DNA of 64,000 nt from Phenylobacterium sp. J367 (GCF_024699985.1 NZ_JAJONA010000001.1:186001-250000); one strand, 5' to 3'. Positions 38,325 through 49,400 are shown, counted from the stretch's first letter. Notes: generated by a model from the sequence alone, not told the origin. A program made the numbers and translations.

Positions 38325-39252
38325 CTACTTCAGGTTCTTCTGCCGCACGACCCAGCGCGGGTTGACGCACAGCCCGCAGTCGTCGCCGACGAACATCTTC
38401 TTCGACCGCGCGTCGTCCTTCAGTCGCCAGTTCAGCCAGGCCACCGCCACGCCCGCGAACTCGCCGCCGTTCGGCTGGCGATAGGTCCCGCCGTGCGGCA
38501 CCCCGCGCTCCCAGCCGAGGAAGACCGGGAGGGTCAGCTTGTCGAAGTCGTCCTGGGCGTTGGGATGGGCTTGGTCCGACAGGTCGCCGACGAAATAGGC
38601 GATCGGCGCGTGCAGGGCCTTCAGGTCCTCCTTGGTCAGGAAGGGCTTGCCGCCGGCCATGTTGGTGCCGCCGATCGGGATGCCGCTGTTCCAGATCACC
38701 GTGGTGGTCGTGCGACGGTCGGCCGAGGCCTCCAGGGCCTGCACCCCGCCGCAGGACTGGCCCATCACCGCCACCTTCCCCGCGTCGGTCTGGGCGAGAT
38801 AGGGGTTCTTCGCCGAGGTCGCCCAGTCGATGGCGTCGACGAGCTGGCCGGACTTGGTGGCCGGCGGCGGCAGGACGCGCCGGCCGTCCGGCCCGACGGT
38901 CGGGGGCCGCATGGACTTCGGCCATTCCGGATCGATCGGCCCGCTGGCGACCACCACATAGCCGTACGAGGCGATCTCGGTCAGGAAGTTCCGGAAGCTG
39001 TTGCCGGCGTTGACGCACGCGCCGTTGCCCCAGACCACCACCGGCAGCTTCCGCCCGTCCAGCTTGGAGAGGTCCGCGGGCCGATAGACCGTGTGCCCGG
39101 CCAGGCTGGGCTCCTCGCTCATCACCGCCTTGTAGGGTCCCCCCACCCAGCGGCGTCCCCGCCGGAGGGTCCGCCGGCGCGGCCGGCGGCTGGGCGTGGG
39201 CCGGCGCCGCCAGCAGGGCGGCCGCGACGAGGGCAAGTCCGAGACGTCTCAT
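38325..39252 (-). CDS. secreted alpha/beta-hydrolase, one frameshift
   Basis: The product of about 308 aa has a Sec signal peptide (MRRLGLALVAAALLAAPAHAQ). The nucleophile elbow is VMGQSCGGVQAL, the oxyanion region VVVWGNGACVN, and the end carries CGLCVNPRWVV, possibly a disulfide. The frame shifts at the 6-C run 39139-39144; removal of one base joins PLGGGPYKAVMSEEPSLAGH. This chlorophyllase/PETase-like group acts on esters outside the cytoplasm. It is divergent from a second secreted esterase gene and a TonB receptor gene across a 157-base gap with a large inverted repeat, which suggests joint control of an ester-use system. Confidence 0.8.
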
Positions 39253-39316
39253 TGGCGTTCTCCCCATTCCCCACTCTCCCGCACGGGACGCCCTTGTGGA
39301 ATCCCCTCGAAGGTGG

Positions 39317-39358
39317 TTTTCTAAATCGTACATACAACAAACAGTATGTCTTAGAAAA
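39317..39358. promoter_or_regulatory. nested AT-rich inverted repeat in a divergent promoter
   Basis: The outer arms TTTTCTAA (39317-39324) and TTAGAAAA (39351-39358) and the inner arms ACATAC (39330-39335) and GTATGT (39344-39349) are both perfect. The 42-base patch is very A/T-rich in a GC-rich setting, midway between the two esterase genes. It is probably an operator overlapping both promoters; the MarR protein at 43.8 kb is one candidate binder. Confidence 0.6.
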
Positions 39359-39409
39359 TAGTGCGCCCGATGGACTAAAGGGCCGCGCAAACCAATTGGG
39401 GAGGTGACG

Positions 39410-41038
39410 ATGCCGCGACTCCTGTGGCCCGCTGCGCTCGCCGCGCTGCTCGTCCTCGGCGGCGGCGCGTCGACGGTCGCCCAGCCGGCGCCCGCCGCGT
39501 CGGCCGCCCCCGCCTTCCCGCTCGAATTCATGCGCCAGGCGGCCTGGCGCCGCGCCGAGCCCGGCCCCTCGGTGCGGGCGATCCGCAGCCTGCTGGCCCA
39601 GGACCCCGCCGCCGCCGCGCTCAAGGACCGCGTCGAACCCCTGCTGCTCGAGGCCGAGGCCCTCGCCGGCCGCGGCCAGGGTCCCGAGGCCCAGCGCCGC
39701 CTCGTCGAGGCCCGCGCCATCCTCCGCGGCCAGGCCTGGACCCCGGCCCAGGCCTTCGCCTCGTCCCTCGACCTGCGTGCGGGCGCCGCCATCGTCGACA
39801 CGGCCCGTCCGCTGCCGCTGCGCATCAGCCAGGCCTTCCCCCAGGCGCCCGCCCCCGGCCTGCGGCTCCGCCTCAGCCTGCAGGCGCCCGGCGAGGCGCC
39901 GGCTCCGCTGGCCGACCTTCCCGCCCCCCGCCTGCGCGGCCAGGCCCTGACCCTCCCCGTCGCCCTGGCGGGCGCGGGCGAGGGCCGCCGCACCCTGCTG
40001 GCGGAGGTCGTCGACGGCGGGACCGTGCTGGCGACCGCAACCTCCACCCTCGACCTTGTCGCCGACCTTGGCGGCCGCGAGGCCGCCGTCCGCCGCCGGC
40101 TGGCCACGGTGACCGCCGGCGAGGCCGCCCGGGCGAGCGTCCTCTATCCCTTTGAACTCGCCGGCTTCGTCCAGTCCGGCCGGCGCGAGCCGGAGCGGCT
40201 CCCGTTCGCCGCCCGCCTCGCCCGCTCGGAGGCCGTGCTCGCCGGCCTGGAGCGCGGCCAGGACATCGTCGTCCGCGGGACCGGCGACCAGGCGCGCCAC
40301 TACCAATTCGCCGAGGCGGGCGAGATCATGCCCTACCGCCTCTACGTCCCCACCGACTGGGACGGCCGCGAAGCCCTGCCGATGGCCGTCGTCCTGCACG
40401 GCGGCGGCGGCGACGAGAACGAGATGTTCAATCTCGACGACGGCAAGCTCGGCAAGCTCGCCCAGCGGTACCGCTACATCGTCGTCGCGCCCTTCGGCTA
40501 CCGGCCGGTCGGCGCCTACGGCAGCCCGATCCGCCTGCCCTCCGTCTATGGCAATCCCACCCGGGAAGGCCGCGACGTCGGCGGGCCCGAGCGCGCGCGG
40601 ATGCTGAAGCTCAGCGAGCAGGACGTGCTGAACGTCCTGGAGCTCACCGCCCGCGAGTACGGCGCCGACCGCAGCCGCGTCTTCCTGACCGGCCACTCCA
40701 TGGGCGGCGGCGGGACCTGGTACCTCGCCCATCAGCACCGGCAGCTCTGGGCCGGGGCGGCCGCCTCGGCCGGGCCCTTCTTCATCGACGGCTACGACTT
40801 CGAGCGCCTGCGCGGCCTGCCGCTGCTGATCGCCCAGGGCGATGCCGACCCGCCGTCGCTGGAGCCGGACCGCCAGCTCGCCGCCGATCTCCTGAAGCGC
40901 GGCATCGGCGTGACCTACCTCGAGACCGCCGGCGTCAACCACGGCCAGACCTTCGGGGCCAGCCTGCCGTCCATCTTCGAGTTCTTCGAGCGCCAGAAGC
41001 TCAAGGCCGATCCACGCAAACCGCTGCCCTTCCGCTGA
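39410..41038 (+). CDS. secreted esterase/peptidase-like hydrolase with LpqC-type domain
   Basis: The 542-aa product has a signal peptide (MPRLLWPAALAALLVLGGGA, cleavage near VAQ). Residues about 30-290 form an alanine-rich domain of beta and coil type without a known match. Residues about 300-540 form an alpha/beta-hydrolase of the polyhydroxybutyrate-depolymerase/feruloyl-esterase type: MPYRLYVPTDWDG, oxyanion LHGGGGDENEM, nucleophile TGHSMGGGG, Asp region IAQGDADP and His in AGVNHGQT. ATG 39410 is preferred over a GTG at 39404 because GGGGAGG is then properly spaced. A TonB receptor gene follows after 53 bases. Confidence 0.88.
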   Translation: MPRLLWPAALAALLVLGGGASTVAQPAPAASAAPAFPLEFMRQAAWRRAEPGPSVRAIRSLLAQDPAAAALKDRVEPLLLEAEALAGRGQGPEAQRRLVEARAILRGQAWTPAQAFASSLDLRAGAAIVDTARPLPLRISQAFPQAPAPGLRLRLSLQAPGEAPAPLADLPAPRLRGQALTLPVALAGAGEGRRTLLAEVVDGGTVLATATSTLDLVADLGGREAAVRRRLATVTAGEAARASVLYPFELAGFVQSGRREPERLPFAARLARSEAVLAGLERGQDIVVRGTGDQARHYQFAEAGEIMPYRLYVPTDWDGREALPMAVVLHGGGGDENEMFNLDDGKLGKLAQRYRYIVVAPFGYRPVGAYGSPIRLPSVYGNPTREGRDVGGPERARMLKLSEQDVLNVLELTAREYGADRSRVFLTGHSMGGGGTWYLAHQHRQLWAGAAASAGPFFIDGYDFERLRGLPLLIAQGDADPPSLEPDRQLAADLLKRGIGVTYLETAGVNHGQTFGASLPSIFEFFERQKLKADPRKPLPFR

Positions 41039-41091
41039 AGCGCAGCCGCCAGACAACACGTCCGAAGCGACGAACAAGGGGGAAACCTGTG

Positions 41092-43715
41092 ATGAAACGA
41101 CACCGCGACCGCACCTGGATGGCCCGCAGCTCGGCCCTGGCCATCGCCGCCGGCCTGGCGCTGGCCGGCGTCGCCCAGGCGCAGACCGCCCCCGCCCCGG
41201 CCGACGACCAGGAGGTCGAGGAGGTCGTGGTGACCGGCACCAGCATCCGCGGCGTCGCCGTCGTCGGTCAGCCGGTCACCGGCCTGGGCGCCGAGGAGAT
41301 CAAGGCCGTGGGCGCGGCGAACCTCGCCCAGGCGGCCCGCACCCTGCCCGTGGTGATGAACCTCGGCGCCGACGAGAGCCGCACCGGCGGGGCGCAGGAC
41401 GCCGCCGCCAACTCCTCGCGGATTTCCGCCATCAACCTGCGGGGCCTCGGCCCGGAGGCGACGCTGCTGCTGCTGAACGGCCGCCGCATGGCCCGGCGGC
41501 GTGCTCCGCGCGCTGTCCGACCCGAGCATGATCTCGGGCGGCGCCACCGAACGGCTGGAAGTCGTGCTCGACGGCAACTCGGCGGTCTACGGCGCCGACG
41601 CGGTGGCCGGCGTGGTCAACATCATCACGCGGCGCCGGTTCGACGGGGCGGAGACCTCGGCCCGCTACGGCGCGGGCGACGGCCTCGACGAGAAATCCCT
41701 GTCCCAGACGTTCGGCAAGACCTGGTCGACGGGCGACGTCTTCATCGCCCTGGAGGCCTACGACCGCAGCAACCTCGCGCGCGCCGACCGCGAGTTCCTC
41801 ACCCAGGACCTGCGGCCCTACGGCGGCACGGACCAGCGGTCCACCCAGGCCTATGTCCCGAACATCGTGGTCGGCGGCGTGCGCCTGCCCTACCCGACCT
41901 TCACCGGCGCGCCGAACCGGTACGACACCATGGACGGCGATTTCCTGCCGCGCCAGAAGCGCCTGAACGGCTTCCTCTCCGTCCGCCAGGACGTCAGCGA
42001 CGACATCCAGGTCTGGTACGAGGGCTTCTTCTCCCGGCGCCGGATCATCACCGAGAACGCGCCGCTGGGCGGCAGCTTCAGCGTCCCTTCGACGAACCCG
42101 TTCTACGTCCGCGGCGTCCCGGGCGTGGCGCCCAACGCCAACCTGACCGTCGAGTACCGCCTGCCCCGCGCCGGCGCGAAGAGCGAGGGCAAGGAGGTCG
42201 GCGCCCAGAGCGCAGTCGGCGTCCAGTGGGACCTGCCGGCCGACTGGCAGGCGAACGCCTACTACGCCCGCAGCTACGACGAGGCGGTGACCGGCCTCGG
42301 CGCCGAGCAGCTCAACAACTTCGCCATCCCCATCGCGCTCCGGGATTCCAGTCCGGCGACGGCGCTGAACGTCTTCGGCGGCCCGATCAGCGACGAGGTC
42401 TATTCCCGGATCATCGGCTTCCGCCTGCAGAAGACCGACGCGTTGCAGGAGCATGTGGAGGCCAAGTTCGACGGCCCGCTCTTCGACCTGCCGGCCGGCA
42501 AGGTCCGCGGCGCCGTCGGCGTCGCCTACGAGGACGCCTCGTTCCGCTACCAGGAGTACCAGAGCGTCCTTTCGGCCACGAACACGCCGTCGACCACGAA
42601 CGACCGCAAGAACCACCGCCAGATCAGCTCGGCCTACGGCGAGCTCTTCGTGCCGATCGTATCCGGCGCCAACGCCATGCCGTTCGTCCAGCGGCTCGAC
42701 CTGTCGCTGGCCGCCCGCATCGACGACTATTCGGACTTCGGCCGCACCACCAACCCCAAGGCCGCGCTCGTGTGGGGAGCCGGTGGACGGCCTCTCGCTC
42801 CGCGGCACCTGGGGCACCTCGTTCCGCGCACCCTCGCTGGTGGACACCGGCAACCTGAACTTCGTGTTCGTGTCGGCGGTGCCGGACCCGGCCAACGGCA
42901 ACCGGCTGATCAACCAGGTCAACATCACCGGCAGCAACCCGAACCTGAAGCCGGAAGAGGCGGAGACCTATTCCGTCGGCTTCGACTTCCAGCCCACCTT
43001 CCTGCCCGACCTCCGCGTCTCGGCCACCTACTACAAGGTCGACTACAAGGACCGCATCCTCGGCATCGCCGCCTCGCTGGCCACCGAGAACACCTATCGG
43101 CAGTTCGTGACCCGGAACCCCGACCCGGCCTTCATCCAGTCGCTGTTCAACTCGGGCTGGCTGGTCTCGACCCCGATCGATCCCGCGACGGTCGGCGTGT
43201 TTATCGACCAGCGCCGCAACAACATCGGCACGCTGACCCAGGACGGCATCGACATCGACGCCCGCTACCGGTTCGCCACCAGCTTCGGCGACGTCACCGT
43301 CGGCGTCGCCCACAGCGAGATCCTGCACATCAAGCAGGCCAGCAATCCCACGGCGGCGCCGATCGACGTGGTGGACACCTTCGGCAACCCGCTCCGCTCC
43401 CGCGGCCGGGCGAGCGTCATGTGGGCCAACGGCCCCTGGGCGGCGAACCTCTACTACAACTACGGCGGTGCCTACCGGAACACGGCGATCGTCCCCAATG
43501 TGAAGGCCGAGGCGCAGCAGACCGTGGACGTCGGCCTGATCTGGCGCAGCGACGACGGCCCGGCCTTCCTGAAGGGCGTCCGCGTCGGGCTCAATGTGCA
43601 GAACGTCTTCGACGAGAAGCCGCCGATCGTGCTGAACACCAGCAACGCCTGGGACAACACCACGGCCAACGCCATCGGCCGGTTCATGGCCATCGACATC
43701 ACCAAGAGCTGGTAG
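41092..43715 (+). CDS. TonB-dependent outer-membrane receptor, two frameshifts
   Basis: The receptor of about 873 aa has a signal peptide (SSALAIAAGLALAGVAQAQ), a TonB box region (EVEEVVVTGTSIRG), the plug domain (NLRGLGPEATLLLLNGRRM, then GADAVAGVVNIIT) and a 22-strand barrel ending in the C-terminal aromatic residue ITKSW. Frame changes are at 41492-41494 and at the 4-G run 42774-42777, where removal of one G gives ALVWEPVDGLSLRGTWG. Start ATG 41092 has AAGGGGG nine bases upstream. The preceding esterase suggests uptake of an ester product or a bound substrate. A perfect 11-bp hairpin follows the stop. Confidence 0.9.
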
Positions 43716-43726
43716 CGAACACCAGT

Positions 43727-43752
43727 GCGGCCGGCGCTCCCGCGCCGGCCGC
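43727..43752 (+). terminator. perfect GC-rich hairpin behind the TonB receptor gene
   Basis: An 11-bp perfect stem (GCGGCCGGCGC / GCGCCGGCCGC) with a 4-base loop starts 12 bases past the stop codon. There is no T run, so it may be a weak terminator or mRNA-end stabiliser before marR. Confidence 0.5.
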
Positions 43753-43775
43753 CACCGGTTGACGTGGGCGCCGCG

Positions 43776-44447
43776 ATGCCCAAGGAGAGCCGATCGGCCC
43801 GCGCTGCAGAGCATCTCATGGTCCCTGCGGCGAATCCCGCCCGTCCCGCGCCGGACCTGGAACCGGTCGAGCCTGTCGATCTCGGCGGGCTCGCGGACAT
43901 CGTCCAGTTCCGCTTCCGCCGGTTGCAGAACCATATCCTCCGCGACTTCGCGGACCGCGTCGGGCCGGACTTCCGGCTGGGCGCATTCAGCACGCTGGCG
44001 GTCATCCAGGCCAATCCTGGCCTCACCGCCGCCGCCCTCGCCCGCGCCATCGGCTACGACAAGACCCACGTCCTGCCCCTGTTGGCCGATCTGGAGGCCC
44101 GCGGGTGGATCGTTCGCGGCTGTTCCCGCCGCAACCGTCGCTACAATGAACAGCGCATCACCGCCGACGGCGAACGCGGACTGGACCAGCTCCGCGCCGT
44201 GGCGCTCCAGGTCGAGGCGCGCTTCAGCGCCGTCCTGACCCGCGCCGAGCGCACCCAGCTCTTCACGCTGCTCGACAGGATCTCTGCGGTCTGCCGGCCC
44301 TGGCGGGAACGCGGCCGATCAGCCGATCAGCCGATCAGGCCCATCAGCCACTGCAGGACGACCGCCACGGCGGCGAGGCCCCCGAGCGCGCAGCCGAAAC
44401 AGACGGCGCTCTCGGCGATGGTTTTGCGCGCGGCCGGGGCGAGCTGA
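43776..44447 (+). CDS. MarR-family regulator
   Basis: The product has a MarR winged helix: RLGAFSTLAVIQANPGLTAA, AIGYDKTHVLPLLADLEARG (recognition helix) and the wing NRRYNEQRITADGERGL. The conserved dimer helix follows (VEARFSAVLTRAERTQLFTL). I chose ATG 43776; a longer version could begin at 43725. The final 40 residues (after CRPWRERG) look like antisense of a small gene on the other strand and contain an 8-base tandem repeat, so the true C-terminus may lie near 44310. It is the likely regulator of the upstream esterase/TonB genes. Confidence 0.75.
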   Translation: MPKESRSARAAEHLMVPAANPARPAPDLEPVEPVDLGGLADIVQFRFRRLQNHILRDFADRVGPDFRLGAFSTLAVIQANPGLTAAALARAIGYDKTHVLPLLADLEARGWIVRGCSRRNRRYNEQRITADGERGLDQLRAVALQVEARFSAVLTRAERTQLFTLLDRISAVCRPWRERGRSADQPIRPISHCRTTATAARPPSAQPKQTALSAMVLRAAGAS

Positions 44448-44458
44448 TGGACAGCCAT
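44327..44458 (-). CDS. 43-aa small membrane protein
   Basis: ATG 44458 to TGA 44327, with a strong ribosome site (GGGAGGAG) about nine bases upstream. The peptide has a polar start (MAVHQLAPAARKTIAES) and one long hydrophobic helix with two cysteines (AVCFGCALGGLAAVAVVLQW), ending LMGLIG. It overlaps the 3' end of marR on the opposite strand. Its stop codon lies in a run of the 8-base unit GATCAGCC, which also repeats in the marR frame. No family is recognised; the ribosome site and the clean helix support translation. Confidence 0.55.
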   Translation of the reverse strand: MAVHQLAPAARKTIAESAVCFGCALGGLAAVAVVLQWLMGLIG

Positions 44459-44556
44459 GCGATCGTCTCCTCCCGCGCCGTCCGCTCTCGGAGGGGGACG
44501 TGCGCTTCAGGCGAGCATGACTCGCGGGCGACGGCTTGGCCAGCCCCGCCGCGTCC

Positions 44557-45174
44557 TCAGCCCTTGGGCGTCCCGCCGGGCCTGGTCATCAGGTGGTGGA
44601 GGACCGAGCGCAGTTCGGCCGAGATCGCGGCCCGGTCGCCGCCCGGGTTGTTCACGCCCCGGCAGGGCAGGCCCTCGAACAGCATGCTGATCACCTCGCC
44701 GCGGGCGGCCCGCTCGCGGTCGTCGAGATCGGCGGGGAAGGCCTGCCGCAGCAGCGCCTGCTGCATCTTGCGCTCCTCGGCGTCGGCCGCCTGGAGGATG
44801 GCCGCGACGTCGGGGTTCCGGGCGGCCTCGGCCACCACCTCGAGCATCAGGGCCGCGCGGTCCGACGCATAGAGGTCGTCGATGGCGTTGACGCACTTGT
44901 TCAGGATGGCGTCGCGCACCGGCACGCCGCTCGACTGCAGCTCGCAGTATTTGTCGCGCATCTCGGCCATGTCGCGCGCCACGATGGCGGCGATGATCGC
45001 CTCCTTGCTGTCGAAGTAGCGATAGATCTGGCCGACGCTCATCCCGGCCTGCTGGGCGATCTCCGCCATGCTGGAGCCGTGGAAGCCCGCCCGGCGCGCA
45101 CAGGCCGACGCCGCGTCGACGATCTGCTGCCGCCGCGTCTCCACGTCCGTCCGTCTGGCTCCCGGGTCGCTCAT
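44557..45174 (-). CDS. TetR-family repressor of the RND pump
   Basis: The 205-aa product has the TetR motif RQQIVDAASACARRAGFHGS then AEIAQQAGMSVGQIYRYFDS, and a helical C-terminal domain. It is divergent from a complete RND pump operon and a perfect 20-bp palindrome lies in the gap, so it is almost surely the local repressor, as AcrR or TtgR are in other genomes. I chose ATG 45174 (MSDPGARRTDV). The ligand is unknown; pump substrates are likely inducers. Confidence 0.9.
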   Translation of the reverse strand: MSDPGARRTDVETRRQQIVDAASACARRAGFHGSSMAEIAQQAGMSVGQIYRYFDSKEAIIAAIVARDMAEMRDKYCELQSSGVPVRDAILNKCVNAIDDLYASDRAALMLEVVAEAARNPDVAAILQAADAEERKMQQALLRQAFPADLDDRERAARGEVISMLFEGLPCRGVNNPGGDRAAISAELRSVLHHLMTRPGGTPKG

Positions 45175-45251
45175 GGCCCCTCTGCTGCACTGCACAAAAA
45201 AACAATCTTAGCCGATTGACTCGGCGGAACGGCGCCCTTAATTGGGCAAAC

Positions 45252-45271
45252 GAGAATGAACGTTCATTCTC
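45252..45271. promoter_or_regulatory. 20-bp perfect palindrome, pump-operon operator
   Basis: GAGAATGAACGTTCATTCTC is fully symmetric and resembles TetR-type operators with TGAATGAACGTTCATTCA cores. It lies 78 bases before the TetR start and 66 bases before the adaptor start. Confidence 0.8.
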
Positions 45272-45336
45272 AATAGGAACCCAGCGGGTCCCCGTCAAGG
45301 CTGCAGCGCCCCGACACCCGCCATCAGGTGCTGAAT

Positions 45337-46471
45337 ATGCGCAGTCCCGTCCTCTCCGGCGCCGCCGTGGCGCTGGCCGTCTTCCTGTCCGCATGCGGCG
45401 ACAAGGCGCCGGCCGGTCCCGATCCGAACGCGCCGGCCCCCGTGGGCGTGGTGGTGGCGACGCCCGAGCCGGTGCGCCTGACCATGGAGCTCTCCGGCCG
45501 CACCTCGGCCAGCCTCGTCTCGGAGGTCCGCCCGCAGGTCAACGGGGTGATCAAGGCCCGCCTCTTCCAGGAAGGCGGCGTGGTCCGCGCCGGCCAGGCG
45601 CTCTACCAGATCGACCCCGCGCCCTACCGCGCGGCCCTCGACAGCGCCCAGGCGGCGCTGGCCCAGGCCCAGGCCACCGCCACCGCCGTGCGGCTGAAGG
45701 CCGACCGCTACCGCGAGCTCGCCGCCATCAACGCGGTGAGCAGGCAGGACAACGACGACGCCCAGGCCGCCGCCCAGGCGGCCGCCGCCAACGTCCAGGC
45801 CCAGCGCGCCGCCGTCCGGGCCGCGAAGATCAACCTCGACTACACCCGCGTCGCCGCGCCCGTGTCCGGCCGGATCGGCAAGTCGTCGGTGACGCCCGGC
45901 GCGCTGGTCACCGCCAACCAGGCCGCGCCGCTCGCCACCGTCCAGAACCTCGACACCATCTATGTGGACGTCACCCAGTCGGCGGCCGACCTCCTGAAGC
46001 TCCCGCCGCGCCATGGCCTCGGGCGCGCTCGGCGCGCCGCAGTCGGCCCGCGTGCAGCTGATCCTCGAGGACGGCTCCACCTACCCGACGCCCGGCACGC
46101 TGCAATTCTCCGACATCACCGTCGATCCCGGCACCGGCTCGGTCGGCCTGCGCGCCGTGTTCCCCAACCCCGGCGGGACCCTGCTGCCCGGCCTCTACGT
46201 CCGCGCCCGGCTAGACGAGGGCGTGGCCACGCGCGGCGTCCTCGTGCCCCAGGCCGCGGTCAGCCGCGATCCGAAGGGCGGCGCGACCGTCTACGTCGTC
46301 GATCCGAAGGGCAAGGCTGAGCTCCGCCCGATCCAGGCCGACCGCACGGTCGGCGACAAGTGGCTGGTCAGCGGCGGGCTCCGGTCCGGCGAGCGGATCA
46401 TCGTCGAAGGCCTGCAGAGGGTGCGCCCGGGGGCGGCCGTCCAGCCGTCCACCATGGTCGCGGCCCGCTAG
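45337..46471 (+). CDS. RND efflux adaptor (AcrA/MexA type), one frameshift
   Basis: This periplasmic membrane-fusion lipoprotein has about 377 aa. Signal and lipobox: [11 protein letters not shown]. Then the barrel and lipoyl halves [37 protein letters not shown], a coiled-coil hairpin, [20 protein letters not shown] and the membrane-proximal end. The frame changes at the 3-C run 46002-46004; removal of one C gives [14 protein letters not shown]. It bridges the inner-membrane pump and the outer-membrane channel encoded downstream. ATG 45337 is preferred; a GTG at 45328 is an alternative. Confidence 0.9.
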
Positions 46472-46484
46472 GAGCATCCCCCCC

Positions 46485-49400
46485 ATGCTGTCGCGCTTCT
46501 TCATCGACCGGCCGATCTTCGCCTGGGTCATCGCGATCATCATCATGCTGGCCGGCGCGCTCGCGATCCGCAGCCTGCCGGTGGCCCAGTATCCCGACAT
46601 CGCGCTGCCGCAGGTCGCCATCAACGCGGTCTATCCCGGCGCCTCGGCCAAGACGGTCGAGGACAGCGTCACCCAGGTCATCGAGCAGAAGATGAAGGGG
46701 CTGGACGGCCTGCTCTACATGTCATCGGCCAGCGACAGCAGCGGCGCGGCCACCGTCACCCTCACCTTCAAGGGCGGCACGGACATCGACATCGCCCAGG
46801 TGCAGGTCCAGAACAAGCTGCAGACCGCCACCGCCCTGCTGCCCCAGGAGGTCCAGCAGCAGGGCCTGAGCGTGGTGAAGTCCACCCGCAACTTCCTGCT
46901 CGTCGTCGGCCTCTACGCCACCGACGGCAAGGCCACCAACTCCGACCTCGCCGACTACCTCGCCGCCAACCTGCAGGACCCGATCAGCCGGGTGGACGGG
47001 GTCGGCGACGTCCAGCTGTTCGGCGCGCAGTACGCCATGCGCATCTGGCTCGACCCGGACAAGCTGGCCGCCCGCAGCCTGACCCCGGCCGACGTCATCA
47101 CCGCCATCCGCGCCCAGAACGCCCAGGTCTCCGCCGGCCAGCTCGGCGGCACGCCGTCCGTGCCCGGCACCATGCTGAACGCCACCATCTCGGCCCAGGC
47201 GCGCCTGCAGACCCCCGAGCAGTTCCAGCAGATCATCCTGAAGGACACCGGCGACGGCGCGCACGTCTACCTGCGCGACGTGGCCCGGGTGGAGCTGGGC
47301 GCCGAGAACTACAATTCGCTCGCCAAGTTCAACGGCAAGTCCGCCGCCGGCCTGGCCATCAAGCTCGCCCCCGGCGGCAATGCGCTGGAGACCGCTGAGG
47401 CGGTCAAGGAACGGGTCGCCGAGCTCTCCGAGGCCTTCCCGCCCGGCATCGGCTACGTGATCCCGGTGGACTCCACCCCCTTCGTCGAGCAGTCGATCCA
47501 CGAGGTGGTGAAGACGCTCGCCGAGGCCGTCGTGCTCGTCTTCCTCGTGATGTTCCTGTTCCTGCAGAACTGGCGCGCCACGCTGATCCCGACCATCGCC
47601 GTGCCGGTCGTCCTCCTGGGCACCTTCGGCGTGCTGGCGATCTTCGGCTACTCGATCAACACGCTCACCATGTTCGGCCTCGTGCTGGCCATCGGCCTCC
47701 TCGTCGACGACGCCATCGTGGTCGTCGAGAACGTCGAGCGCCTGATGACCGAGGAGGGCCTCTCGCCCAAGGAAGCGGCCCGCCGCTCCATGGACGAGAT
47801 CACCGGCGCCCTCGTCGCCGTCGCGCTGGTGCTGTCGGCGGTGTTCATCCCCATGGCCTTCTTCGGCGGGTCGCAGGGCGTGATCTACCGGCAGTTCTCG
47901 ATCACCCTGGTCTCGGCCATGGCCCTGTCGGTCGTCGTCGCCCTGGTCCTCACCCCCGCGCTCTGCGCCACGCTGCTGAAGCCCGTCGACGCCGGCCACG
48001 GCCTCGCCAAGCGCGGCTTCTTCGGCTGGTTCAACCGCAACTTCGACAACGCGTCCTCCCGCTACCAGGGCGGCGTGCGCCGCATCCTCGGCCGCGGCGG
48101 CCGCTGGATGGCGGTCTATGGCGCCATCGTCGTGGTCATGGTGCTGCTGTTCGCCCGCCTGCCCAGCGCCTTCCTGCCGCCGGAGGACCAGGGGACGATC
48201 TACACCCTCGTCCAGCTCCCGCCCGGCGCCACCGAGGAGCGCACCCAGGCGGTGCTCAAGCAGGTCGCCGACTACTACCTGACCGAGGAGGCGGACTCCC
48301 GTGAAGTCGGTGTTCACCGTCTCCGGCTTCAGCTTCGCCGGCGCCGGCCAGAACGCCGGCCTCGCCTTCGTCGCCATGAAGGACTTTGACGAGCGCAAGG
48401 CCGCCGACCGCAAGGTCGACGCCGTCGCCGGCCGCGCCATGCAGCGGTTCGGCCAGATCCGCGAGGCCCAGGTGTTCGCCGTCGTGCCCCCCGCGGTGCC
48501 CGAGCTCGGCAACGCGTCGGGCTTCGACTTCCAGCTCCAGGACGTGGGCGGCGTCGGCCACGAGGCCCTGATGAACGCCCGCAACCAGCTCCTCGACATG
48601 GCCGGCAAGGACCCGACCCTGGTCGGCGTCCGCCCCAACGGCCAGGACGACACGCCCCAGTTCGCCATCCAGGTCGACCAGGCCAAGGCCGGCGCCATGG
48701 GCCTGACCACCGCCGACATCAACGCCACGCTGTCGACGGCGCTGGGCGGGGCCTACGTCAACGACTTCATCGACCGCGGCCGGGTGAAGAAGGTCTTCGT
48801 CCAGGCCGACGCCCCCTTCCGCATGAGCCCGGAGGACCTTCAGCGCTGGTACGTCCGCAACGGCTCAGGCCAGATGGCTCCGTTCTCGTCCTTCGCCACC
48901 ACCGACTGGACCGTCGGCTCGCCGAGGCTCGAGCGCTACAACGGCGTCCCCGCGGTCAACATCCAGGGCGCCCCCGCCCCGGGCCAGAGTTCCGGCCAGG
49001 CGATGGCGACCATGGAGAAGCTCGCCGCCCAGCTCCCGGCCGGGATCGGCTACGAATGGACGGGCCTGTCCCTGCAGGAACGCGAGGCGGGCGCCCAGGC
49101 GCCGGCGCTCTACGCCATCTCCATCGTCGTGGTCTTCCTGCTGCTGGCCGCCCTCTACGAGAGCTGGACCATCCCGCTCGCCGTCATCCTGGTGATCCCG
49201 CTGGGCGTGGTCGGCGCCCTGCTGGCCACCTCGCTCCGCGGCCTCTCCAACGACATCTACTTCCAGGTGGGCCTGCTCACGACCATGGGGCTGGCGGCCA
49301 AGAACGCCATCCTGATCGTCGAGTTCGCCAAGGGCCGCTTCGAACAGGGCAAGACCCTGGTGGAGGCCACCCTGGAAGCGGTCCGCATCCGGCTCCGGCC

